64,000 nt of DNA from Acetitomaculum ruminis DSM 5522 (GTDB lineage: Bacteria; Bacillota; Clostridia; Lachnospirales; Lachnospiraceae), in contig NZ_FOJY01000002.1 of assembly GCF_900112085.1 (NCBI RefSeq), forward strand, positions 186,001 through 250,000, given 5' to 3'. The position numbers and the translations under genes were made by a program. The notes beneath the pieces are model-generated. The model worked only from the letters and a program-made list of their open reading frames with translations. It ran no database searches and was not told the origin of the DNA. Shown piece by piece: positions 19,123-26,181 of this stretch (position 1 is its first letter; the number at the start of each line of letters is the position of its first letter).

Positions 19123-20010
19123 TTATTTATTTCTTCCAACAAGTTTCAAAATCAAAGATGTTAAAAATTCATCTTCAATATTTAAACTTTTCATAATATC
19201 AATAGCTTCAGACGATAATCTGTCTACATCTTTTTGAGATTGTTCAATGCCATAAAGGGTTACATAGGTTGATTTGTTATTTTTTTCATCACTTTTAACC
19301 GGCTTACCCAATTCGATTTCATCGCCTGTAACATCTAAAATATCATCACGAATTTGAAAAGCAACTCCCACTTTATTTCCGATTTTTTCAATTTGAGATA
19401 CCGTATTATCATCTGCTCCTGCCAAAACAGCTCCTATCATCATAGAACTTTCAATCATGGCTGCAGTTTTTAATCTGAAAATAAAATCCAGCTGCTTATT
19501 ATCTATCTTTTTACCAGTTAGTTCAACATCCAAAACCTGACCGCCTAGCATTCCATAAATACCTGATTTATTTAAAAGAATCTTCAAAGCTTTTGATAAA
19601 TTTTTGTTTTCAAAATCAATATCAAAGGCTTTTAAAGCTGTTTCTACGGATAAATTAAGCAGGGCATCTCCAGCTAAAATACCCATGTCTTCACCATAAA
19701 CCAGCCAGGTTGTTTTTTTACCCCTTCTGTATTTATCATTATCCATTGCAGGAAGATCATCATGAACCAGAGAATATGTGTGTATCATCTCAATAGCTGC
19801 CATAAAAGGCTCTACAACTTCACCTTTTCCATTAAAAATATCAAAAGTTTCTTTCATCAGTATAGGCCTTAGTCTTTTTCCTCCAGCCAAAATACTGTAA
19901 TTAACCGCTTCTATAACCTTTTTTTGATATCCTTCTTCTTTTAAGAGATATTTATTGATTACAGAATTTGCATATTCTGTTCTTTCTTCCAATGCCTTTT
20001 TAAAATTCAT
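19123..20010 (-). CDS. ispA: Geranylgeranyl/farnesyl diphosphate synthase (IspA type)
   Basis: Trans-prenyltransferase that builds farnesyl (possibly geranylgeranyl) diphosphate from IPP and DMAPP. The 295-aa form has LAGGKRLRP, the first aspartate-rich motif DDLPAMDND, GQVLDVE, and the second motif DDILDVTGD with KSDEKNNKSTYV after it. Product chain length cannot be read with certainty. The ATG at 20010 is preferred because GGAG lies at proper distance inside the end of xseB, giving an 11-bp overlap; an upstream ATG at 20028 is possible. Confidence 0.93.
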   Translation of the reverse strand: MNFKKALEERTEYANSVINKYLLKEEGYQKKVIEAVNYSILAGGKRLRPILMKETFDIFNGKGEVVEPFMAAIEMIHTYSLVHDDLPAMDNDKYRRGKKTTWLVYGEDMGILAGDALLNLSVETALKAFDIDFENKNLSKALKILLNKSGIYGMLGGQVLDVELTGKKIDNKQLDFIFRLKTAAMIESSMMIGAVLAGADDNTVSQIEKIGNKVGVAFQIRDDILDVTGDEIELGKPVKSDEKNNKSTYVTLYGIEQSQKDVDRLSSEAIDIMKSLNIEDEFLTSLILKLVGRNK

Positions 20011-20218
20011 CTGTCGCTCCATCTTCATTAAGCAATAAAACCTTTTTTTCTATCGTATCTACACTTTCCTGGCATTTTTTTATTAATTCAACACCTTCTT
20101 TGTAGAATTTAAAGGAATCTTCTAGACTAATTTCCTTATTTTCAAGCTTTTTAACTAGTTCATCTAATTTTCCAAAGGCCTCTTCCAGGCTAAAATTAAG
20201 ATTTTCTTCCATGTTCAT
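20000..20218 (-). CDS. xseB: Exodeoxyribonuclease VII small subunit
   Basis: Small helical subunit of exonuclease VII, which degrades single-stranded DNA with XseA. The 72-aa protein has the family pattern NFSLEEAFGKLDELVKKLE, then ISLEDSFKFYKEGVELIKKC and an acidic tail. Normally its gene touches xseA; here it is separated from xseA by about 200 bp that hold a full copy of the interspersed structured repeat. Confidence 0.93.
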   Translation of the reverse strand: MNMEENLNFSLEEAFGKLDELVKKLENKEISLEDSFKFYKEGVELIKKCQESVDTIEKKVLLLNEDGATDEF

Positions 20219-20245
20219 ATCCTTTTAAAATCTTGCATCATCTAT

Positions 20246-20407
20246 GTAAAGCGGACATTCGGAATCCGCTTTGCTACTTCCTCATGAACGCAGTGGCACT
20301 TTGTGCCACCTGTCAGAAGGGGCTTTAACCCCTTCTGACACTTGTAAGCTTATACCCCCGCTTAAAGCTTACGCTTTTGAAGCGGGAGATTGCTTACACT
20401 GCGTTCA
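20246..20407 (+). repeat. Structured interspersed repeat, full copy in xseA-xseB gap
   Basis: The 156-bp unit (20246-20401) plus six bases matches the tandem pair at 58867-59185 nearly base for base and shares its left end with 46085-46133. Internal symmetry: AAAGCGGA/TCCGCTTT hairpin; GTGGCAC-TTT-GTGCCAC hairpin; a 12-bp stem at 20311-20322 with 20329-20340; GTAAGCTT (20344-20351) with AAGCTTAC (20365-20372); CCCGCTT (20357-20363) with AAGCGGG (20380-20386). The last two stems interleave, giving an H-type pseudoknot. TGAACGCAGTG (20285-20295) and CACTGCGTTCA (20397-20407) form an outer 11-bp stem. No ORF of note. It interrupts the xse operon. Confidence 0.9.
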
Positions 20408-20420
20408 AAACACATAAAAA

Positions 20421-21626
20421 TCAATAGGTTTCCCTAATCTTATCAACTACTTTTGCTTTAATACTACCGTCTTTTACATTTATATTTATACAGTCACCTT
20501 TTTCAACATTATTTATGCTATTAATCATATTACCTTTTTCATCTGATACATAGGAAAATCCGGATGATAATTTTTCTAAAGGTGACAGTCCCTTCAAACG
20601 CTCAATATAGACTGAAAGCCTGCTTTTTTCGTTAGAAAGCTTGAGATTCATCAAATATTTCAATTTATCTTCAAAAGATAAAAGATACATTTTTTTATCA
20701 TTGATTATATTTTCCGGATTTAAATGTCGAAAGGCATTTTTATAAGAATCTACCAATAACCTTTTGTCAGATATTATATTTTTTTCATAAATATCCAACT
20801 TGTCTTTATATACCTTTAAGGTGTTTAAAAATCCTTCATAACTGTAAACAGCAAGTTCTGCTGCTGCTGAAGGTGTTGGTGCTCTTAAATCAGCAACAAA
20901 ATCAGCAATTGTAAAGTCTGTCTCATGACCAACTGCACTTATAACAGGAACTTTTGAGTCAAATATGGCTCTTGCAACAATTTCCTCGTTGAAAGCCCAG
21001 AGATCTTCAATAGAACCTCCACCTCGCCCGACAATTATGGTATCAACCCCCAGATTGTTTAAGGCTTGTATACCTTTTGTTATACTATATGCCGCTCCTT
21101 CTCCTTGCACTTTAGCAGGATATAGTATTATCTCCACGAAAGGATTTCTTCTTTTTGTAATATTTATAATATCTCTTATGGCAGCTCCTGTAGGTGCTGT
21201 TACTACGCCAAGCTTTTTTATAAATACCGGAATGGGCACTTTATACATTTCATCAAACATGCCCATTTCCAATAATTCAGCCTTTAATTGTTCAAATTTT
21301 TTATACAAATCCCCCTGACCATCAAGAGTAATCTCTCTGGCATAAATCTGATATTTTCCATCTCTGTCAAAAACCCTTATGCTTCCCCTTACAAGAACCT
21401 GTTGTCCTTCAGACATTCTAAAGTCAAGTCCACTTCTATAGGATGAAAACATAATGGCATTTATAGTAGATTTTTCATCTTTTAATGTAAAATAAATATG
21501 TCCGCTGGAGTGATATTTGCAGTTTGAAATCTCTCCCTTTACAACAGCATTTCCCAATATGAAATCCTGTTCAAAAAGACTTTTTATATAACCATTAATT
21601 TGTGAAACTGAATATGCTTTTTCCAT
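20421..21626 (-). CDS. xseA: Exodeoxyribonuclease VII large subunit
   Basis: Catalytic subunit of exonuclease VII. The 401-aa protein starts with an OB-fold (YSVSQINGYIKSLFEQD, GEISNCKYHSSGHIYFTLKD), then the core with VTAPTGAAIRDI, IIVGRGGGSIEDLWAFNEE, and SAVGHETDFTIADFVADLRAPTPSAAAEL, which hold the proposed catalytic residues, and a C-terminal coiled coil. It follows nusB by one base. Its partner xseB lies beyond the repeat at 20246-20407, so expression of the two subunits may differ from the usual coupled state. Confidence 0.95.
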   Translation of the reverse strand: MEKAYSVSQINGYIKSLFEQDFILGNAVVKGEISNCKYHSSGHIYFTLKDEKSTINAIMFSSYRSGLDFRMSEGQQVLVRGSIRVFDRDGKYQIYAREITLDGQGDLYKKFEQLKAELLEMGMFDEMYKVPIPVFIKKLGVVTAPTGAAIRDIINITKRRNPFVEIILYPAKVQGEGAAYSITKGIQALNNLGVDTIIVGRGGGSIEDLWAFNEEIVARAIFDSKVPVISAVGHETDFTIADFVADLRAPTPSAAAELAVYSYEGFLNTLKVYKDKLDIYEKNIISDKRLLVDSYKNAFRHLNPENIINDKKMYLLSFEDKLKYLMNLKLSNEKSRLSVYIERLKGLSPLEKLSSGFSYVSDEKGNMINSINNVEKGDCININVKDGSIKAKVVDKIRETY

Positions 21627-21627
21627 T

Positions 21628-22059
21628 CTAATTAACCAACTGAGCTAATATACCATTAATAAAAGAAGCCTTTTCATCCTGTCCATACATCTTTCCAAGT
21701 TCAACAGCTTCGTTAATTGCGACTGAAACAGGTACATTATCGTCGTATCTTGCCTCGTATAATGCAAGTCTGATTATGTTTAAATCAGTCTTACAAATCC
21801 TTTTTATATCCCATTCTTTTGATATCTTTTCAATATCACTATCAAGTTCAGATATTTTTTCTACAACTTTTTCATATTTTTCTATTATCTCATCTTTATC
21901 CTCTTGCCTTATATTTTCAAGAGCAATGTCATCTTCTTCATCTTCACCCACTAAATTTTCAAAAAACAATTGAACCTGTTCATTCATTTCCTCATTTTCA
22001 TAAAACTCTTTTCTATAAAGTAATCTAAAAATGTTTTCTCTCAATTGTCTACGGTTCAT
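21628..22059 (-). CDS. nusB: Transcription antitermination factor NusB
   Basis: RNA-binding all-helical factor that joins NusE in rRNA antitermination. The 143-aa protein shows RRQLRENIFRLLYRKEF at the start, an unusually acidic insert (EDEEDDIALEN), and the conserved C-terminal blocks KTDLNIIRLALYE, VPVSVAINEAVELGKMYG and ASFINGILAQLV. Standard context between asp23 and xseA. Confidence 0.93.
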   Translation of the reverse strand: MNRRQLRENIFRLLYRKEFYENEEMNEQVQLFFENLVGEDEEDDIALENIRQEDKDEIIEKYEKVVEKISELDSDIEKISKEWDIKRICKTDLNIIRLALYEARYDDNVPVSVAINEAVELGKMYGQDEKASFINGILAQLVN

Positions 22060-22178
22060 CTTTTCCTCCTGATTTTCAAATGTATGCTACACCTATCAAA
22101 GTGGGCATTAGTATTTCCCGAAAGTCTTTAAGCTGTCCGAAAAAAAACCACTTCGCTGTTTGTTCTGCCTATTAAGAT

Positions 22179-22553
22179 TTATTTTGCAGATCCTATTCCA
22201 ACGATTCTAATATTCACATTAGCAGTTTGTAAACCTGTCATATTTTCAATGGCAGTTTTTACTCTGTCTTGAACAGTCTCACAAACCTTAGGAATATTCT
22301 GACCAAAGTCAATATAAATCGCTATATCTGTTCTAACTATTCCATTTTCTAATTGAATCCTGACTCCTCTGGCAAGATTTTTTTTGGATACTCGTCCAAC
22401 TATATCATTTGTTATATTCCCGGCAAGAGCATTAACTCCCTCCACCTCAGTAGCTGCAAAGCCTGCAATAACTGCAACTACCTGTTGAGCAATCTGCACT
22501 TCACCGTAGTCATCATCTTTTATTATATATACATTTTTATCATCTTTTGGCAT
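22179..22553 (-). CDS. Asp23/Gls24 family envelope protein
   Basis: A 124-aa Asp23 (DUF322) protein; relatives are membrane-tethered or envelope-stress proteins in Firmicutes. Family features: GEVQIAQQVVAVIAGFAATEVEGVNAL, then RGVRIQLENGIVRTDIAIYIDFG and VQDRVKTAIENMTGLQTANVNIRIVGI. The ATG at 22553 sits seven bases after AGGAGG; a longer frame lacks such a site. It heads the nusB-xseA operon downstream of a promoter at 22624-22651. It has no membrane helix of its own. Confidence 0.92.
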   Translation of the reverse strand: MPKDDKNVYIIKDDDYGEVQIAQQVVAVIAGFAATEVEGVNALAGNITNDIVGRVSKKNLARGVRIQLENGIVRTDIAIYIDFGQNIPKVCETVQDRVKTAIENMTGLQTANVNIRIVGIGSAK

Positions 22554-22623
22554 AAAATAACCTCCTGTTTTATGCATTAAAATATGTTTTTATACAAAAC
22601 TTATGAAAAAACAAACTATTTCA

Positions 22624-22651
22624 ATTATATCATCATATAATGCATTTGCAA
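22624..22651 (-). promoter_or_regulatory. SigA-type promoter for asp23-nusB operon
   Basis: On the minus strand TTGCAA (22651-22646) and a perfect TATAAT (22629-22624) with a 16-base spacer, about 70 bp before the asp23 start. No riboswitch-like structure was seen in the leader. Confidence 0.65.
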
Positions 22652-22680
22652 ATAAAAGTTCGTTAACATTTTCTTAGAAC

Positions 22681-24192
22681 TTAATTATCAAATTCTAATT
22701 TATCAAATCCTGCAAGAAGTTTTTTCACGCAGGCGAATATTCTGTCGCAATCACCTTGTCTGCTTCCCTCAATATTTAAAGGCATTTTCGGTTCGTGAAG
22801 GGACATTCTTAAAAGAGTCCATCCCATGGTATCTGCCTGCTTAAATGATATTCTAACACCTTCATAAGCGTTTTTTGCAACAAAATATCCACTGGATATG
22901 GCGCGTTTTTCAAACTCTTCTAAAACATTTTTCCCGTATTCCTTATAATCTTCACAGTTAATTTTTATACGGTACTCTCTTTCTTCAAAACCTTCTTTTA
23001 ATTTATCTATGTATGAAGTAAGGTCTTTTCCGTTTTTCTTTGCCTTTGCAGCTGCAATTATTAATTTTACAGCCATATAAGCACCATCATCCAAAAAATA
23101 GTTTTCTTTAAATGCACCATGTCCCGATGTTTCTATGGCCAAAGGTGCTTCTATTCCTTCTTCATTAAGTCTGATGGCTTCATTTATTACATTTCTGTAT
23201 CCTCTTTTAAATATATGGTGCTTCATATGGAGGTTTTCTTCTAAAAATTCGGTAAGTCTGTCTGAAACCACGGAGTCGGTAACTATGGTTCCATAAATAT
23301 TATCTTTTGCAAGTATAGCAGCCATCATGGCTATATTGGCATCTTTATTAACTACTTCTCCATCCCCTAAAACTGCTGCCATTCTATCCACATCCGTGTC
23401 AAAAATAATTCCAAAATCTGCTTTAGCATTTAAAACCCCCTGCTTAATTGAATTAATGGCGTCCTTATCTTCAGGATTTGGAATATGATTGGGAAACATT
23501 CCATCAGGCTGTAGATAAAGGCTTCCTCTTGTATCTGCTCCCAGTTTGTCAATGACTTTTGAAACGAAAAATCCTCCTGCACCATTTCCTGCATCCACTA
23601 CAATTTTCAAGCCCTTAAGAGGCTTATTTGGGTTATGACTTGCATTAACACCATCTCTAATCTTTTTAGCAAGAAACTCTGAATATACATCCATTAACTT
23701 AACCTGTGAAAATAAAGGATTTCCTTTTGTCAAATCCTCTTCTTTAAACTCTTCTTTATTTGCTATGGATACTATTTCTGTTATGTCTTCTTTTTCTACT
23801 CCGCCTTCTTTTGTAAAAAATTTCATTCCGTTTCTGTCATAAGGCAGGTGACTTGCTGTAACCATGATAGTTCCATCATATGAAAATTCATCAAATATAG
23901 TCGCCATAAACATGGCAGGTGTAGAAGAAAGTCCTGTGTCGTATATTTTCACTCCTAACTTTTCAGCTCCGGCAAATATACCGGATTTTAAACTGTCAGC
24001 ACTTATTCTTGAATCATTTCCAACTGCTATAATAAGATTTCTAATATCTTTTCCTGTTTTTTTCGCCAAAAATTTTATAAATCCTATGGTTAAAAGATAT
24101 GTCTCTTTGTTAGTAAGATTTACAATAGGATTTTCTTCGCTTTCGATACTTATTCCTCTAATGTCACTTCCATTTTGCAATTTTTCCAGCAT
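22681..24192 (-). CDS. Phosphomannomutase/phosphoglucomutase family protein
   Basis: Alpha-D-phosphohexomutase that interconverts hexose 1- and 6-phosphates. The 503-aa protein has the phosphoserine loop TASHLPYDRNGMKFF, the metal-binding loop DTDVDR (DGDGDR in many relatives, with the three Asp kept), the sugar loop region ETSGHGAFKENYFLDDGAY, and a C-terminal phosphate-binding domain with RISFKQADTMGWTLLRMS. Closest in type to the ManB/AlgC-like group; whether glucose or mannose phosphates are preferred cannot be told. Upstream fdhD is 80 bp away and probably unrelated in function. Confidence 0.9.
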   Translation of the reverse strand: MLEKLQNGSDIRGISIESEENPIVNLTNKETYLLTIGFIKFLAKKTGKDIRNLIIAVGNDSRISADSLKSGIFAGAEKLGVKIYDTGLSSTPAMFMATIFDEFSYDGTIMVTASHLPYDRNGMKFFTKEGGVEKEDITEIVSIANKEEFKEEDLTKGNPLFSQVKLMDVYSEFLAKKIRDGVNASHNPNKPLKGLKIVVDAGNGAGGFFVSKVIDKLGADTRGSLYLQPDGMFPNHIPNPEDKDAINSIKQGVLNAKADFGIIFDTDVDRMAAVLGDGEVVNKDANIAMMAAILAKDNIYGTIVTDSVVSDRLTEFLEENLHMKHHIFKRGYRNVINEAIRLNEEGIEAPLAIETSGHGAFKENYFLDDGAYMAVKLIIAAAKAKKNGKDLTSYIDKLKEGFEEREYRIKINCEDYKEYGKNVLEEFEKRAISSGYFVAKNAYEGVRISFKQADTMGWTLLRMSLHEPKMPLNIEGSRQGDCDRIFACVKKLLAGFDKLEFDN

Positions 24193-24271
24193 ACTTATTC
24201 TCCAATCTACTAAAATTATTAATTACTATCTGACATAACTTTATAAACAATCCCCTTTATTTTCTTTGATA

Positions 24272-24970
24272 TCAAATATTAAAAATTTTAAATCCATCTC
24301 TTCTGGCCTGACATATAAGTGTCAGATTATATTCCTTGGCAAGTTCTATGGCTTTTGTTGTCGGTACTCCTTTGCTTACAAACATAGGTACACCGGCATA
24401 AATCATTTTAGTAACCATATCATGCGGAACTCTCCCGCTTGTATAAAATGAACATAACCTCAGATTGTATCCTTCAAGTAGTACTTTTCCAACAGCCTTA
24501 TCAATAGCATTATGCCTTCCCACATCCTCACAGACAAACAAAAGCCTTTCTCCCTTAAAGGCAAAGCAGCTGTGAGCTCCTTTGGTTTTTTTGTAAAGCG
24601 GTTGTTCTGCGTCCAATAAATCAGCCATTTTAAAGACCCATTCTTTCTTCCAATCTATTGGAAAGAGTTTTCTAAGGGGAATTTCTTTTGTGATATCAGT
24701 TTTTTCATCTATTGTAACTATTGCTTTTGTATCTTTATCTGAAAAGCTTATATTTTTAATCTGCTTTAAATTATAAACATATCCGTTTGTATAAAGGTTA
24801 CCTATTACAAGTTCCTTCAATTCTTTTTTCGAACAATAAACATGTTTTGTAACCTTATCATTAATAATTATATCCATTTCATGTTCTACTAAAAAATTTC
24901 CACTCTCAGAAGATGTTTCCCCTTCCCGTCTTACATTTATATATTCAACCTTTTCATATCTTCCTGACAT
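24272..24970 (-). CDS. fdhD: Formate dehydrogenase accessory sulfurtransferase FdhD
   Basis: Passes sulfur from a cysteine desulfurase to the molybdenum or tungsten cofactor of formate dehydrogenase. The 232-aa protein has the family blocks CEDVGRHNAIDKAVG, LCSFYTSGRVPHDMV, GVPMFVSKGVPTTKAIELA and a final ICQARRDGFKI. The CxxC that carries the sulfur in Escherichia coli FdhD is not obvious: the matching region GAHSCFAF keeps one Cys. With moaC at 0.4 kb it indicates a molybdo- or tungstoenzyme elsewhere. Monocistronic by appearance. Confidence 0.88.
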   Translation of the reverse strand: MSGRYEKVEYINVRREGETSSESGNFLVEHEMDIIINDKVTKHVYCSKKELKELVIGNLYTNGYVYNLKQIKNISFSDKDTKAIVTIDEKTDITKEIPLRKLFPIDWKKEWVFKMADLLDAEQPLYKKTKGAHSCFAFKGERLLFVCEDVGRHNAIDKAVGKVLLEGYNLRLCSFYTSGRVPHDMVTKMIYAGVPMFVSKGVPTTKAIELAKEYNLTLICQARRDGFKIFNI

Positions 24971-25146
24971 TGCCTTACCACCTTTACAATTTGTATAGTC
25001 ATATGTATTTTACCATATTATAAATAAAAAATGTTTATATTATCTGTTTTTCCTATTTTAGTCAATTAAAACATTATTTTGTAATTAGCCTTTTGTTATA
25101 AGTATTTCCCTGTTACAGGTAATAGATAAAATATAAATTTAAAATG

Positions 25147-25175
25147 TTTTATCAATTTTATTTTTATGTTATACT
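25147..25175 (+). promoter_or_regulatory. Weak candidate promoter before metA
   Basis: A TATACT at 25170-25175 fits a -10 box 47 bp before the metA start; the -35 side (TTTTAT around 25147) is poor. The 250-bp AT-rich gap between fdhD and metA shows no S-box SAM riboswitch, T-box or other recognisable leader. Confidence 0.35.
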
Positions 25176-25222
25176 TTGCTATGTATATTTTTACAAATCT
25201 TAAGAATACAAGGTGATAACTT

Positions 25223-26143
25223 ATGCCAATAAGAATTCAAAACGATCTTCCTGCAAAGGAAATATTAGAAAAAGAAAATATATTCGTCATGGACGAAGAC
25301 AGAGCTTTTCATCAGGATATCCGTCCTATTGATATTGGTATCATAAATCTCATGCCAGTCAAGGAAAACACTGAATTACAGCTTCTTCGTTCACTATCAA
25401 ATACCCCGTTACAGGTAAATGTAACTTTTTTAACAGTTTCAACACATGTTTCGAAAAATACACCGCCTAGTCACTTAAACCGTTTTTACACTACCATTGA
25501 AAAAATGGGACGCAAAAATCTGGATGGACTTATAATAACCGGTGCTCCCATAGAAACTTTGGAATTTGAAGAAGTTGACTATTGGGATGAGCTTTGCCAC
25601 ATAATGGATTGGACAAAGCATCATGTTACCTCAACTCTTCATATTTGCTGGGGTGCCCAGGCTGGTTTGTACCACCATTTCAATCTTAAAAAACATAGAC
25701 TTGACAGTAAACTTTTTGGAGTTTTTCCTCATAGGGTTATGAATCGTAAAGAGCCCCTTGTACGCGGCTTTGACGATATATTTTATGCGCCTCATTCAAG
25801 ACACACCTGTGTCAGCAAAGAAGATATTTATAATACCAAAGAACTGACAGTTATGGCTGATTCTGATGAAGCCGGAGTTTTCTTATGCATGTCTGATAAA
25901 GGAAGACAGATTTTTGTTATGGGACATCCTGAATATGACCGCTATACCCTTGATATAGAATACAAACGAGATCTCAATAAAGGATTAGCTATAGAATTGC
26001 CTAAGAATTATTATCCAAATGACAATCCTGAAGAAAGACCTCTTCTTTCCTGGAGATCTCATGCAAACAACCTTTATACAAACTGGCTTAACTATTATGT
26101 ATATCAGGCTACTCCATATGACATAAATACAAATACTATTTAA
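25223..26143 (+). CDS. metAA: Homoserine O-acetyltransferase (MetA family)
   Basis: Acylates homoserine in the methionine pathway. The 306-aa protein counts exactly on the MetA reference numbering: catalytic Cys142 in HICWGAQAG, His235 and Glu237 in MGHPEY. Position 111, in TGAPIE, is Glu; in characterised MetA enzymes Glu111 goes with acetyl-CoA and Gly111 with succinyl-CoA, so an O-acetyltransferase is inferred despite the MetA (historically succinyltransferase) fold. The start follows AAGGTGAT. Plus strand, monocistronic, ended by a strong terminator. No other methionine gene is adjacent. Confidence 0.93.
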   Translation: MPIRIQNDLPAKEILEKENIFVMDEDRAFHQDIRPIDIGIINLMPVKENTELQLLRSLSNTPLQVNVTFLTVSTHVSKNTPPSHLNRFYTTIEKMGRKNLDGLIITGAPIETLEFEEVDYWDELCHIMDWTKHHVTSTLHICWGAQAGLYHHFNLKKHRLDSKLFGVFPHRVMNRKEPLVRGFDDIFYAPHSRHTCVSKEDIYNTKELTVMADSDEAGVFLCMSDKGRQIFVMGHPEYDRYTLDIEYKRDLNKGLAIELPKNYYPNDNPEERPLLSWRSHANNLYTNWLNYYVYQATPYDINTNTI

Positions 26144-26148
26144 TTATT

Positions 26149-26181
26149 TCAGAGACCGTTATAAGGGTCTCTGATTTTTTT
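26149..26181 (+). terminator. Terminator after metA
   Basis: Nine-pair stem UCAGAGACC with GGUCUCUGA (26149-26157 with 26166-26174), eight-base loop, followed by seven U residues. It lies six bases past the metA stop, in the narrow convergent gap with ligA. Confidence 0.88.

Noticed and set aside
24971-25222. Possible SAM riboswitch or T-box leader before metA.
   Set aside because: No S-box core, no specifier loop and no T-box sequence were found in this AT-rich gap; no antiterminator pair is visible.
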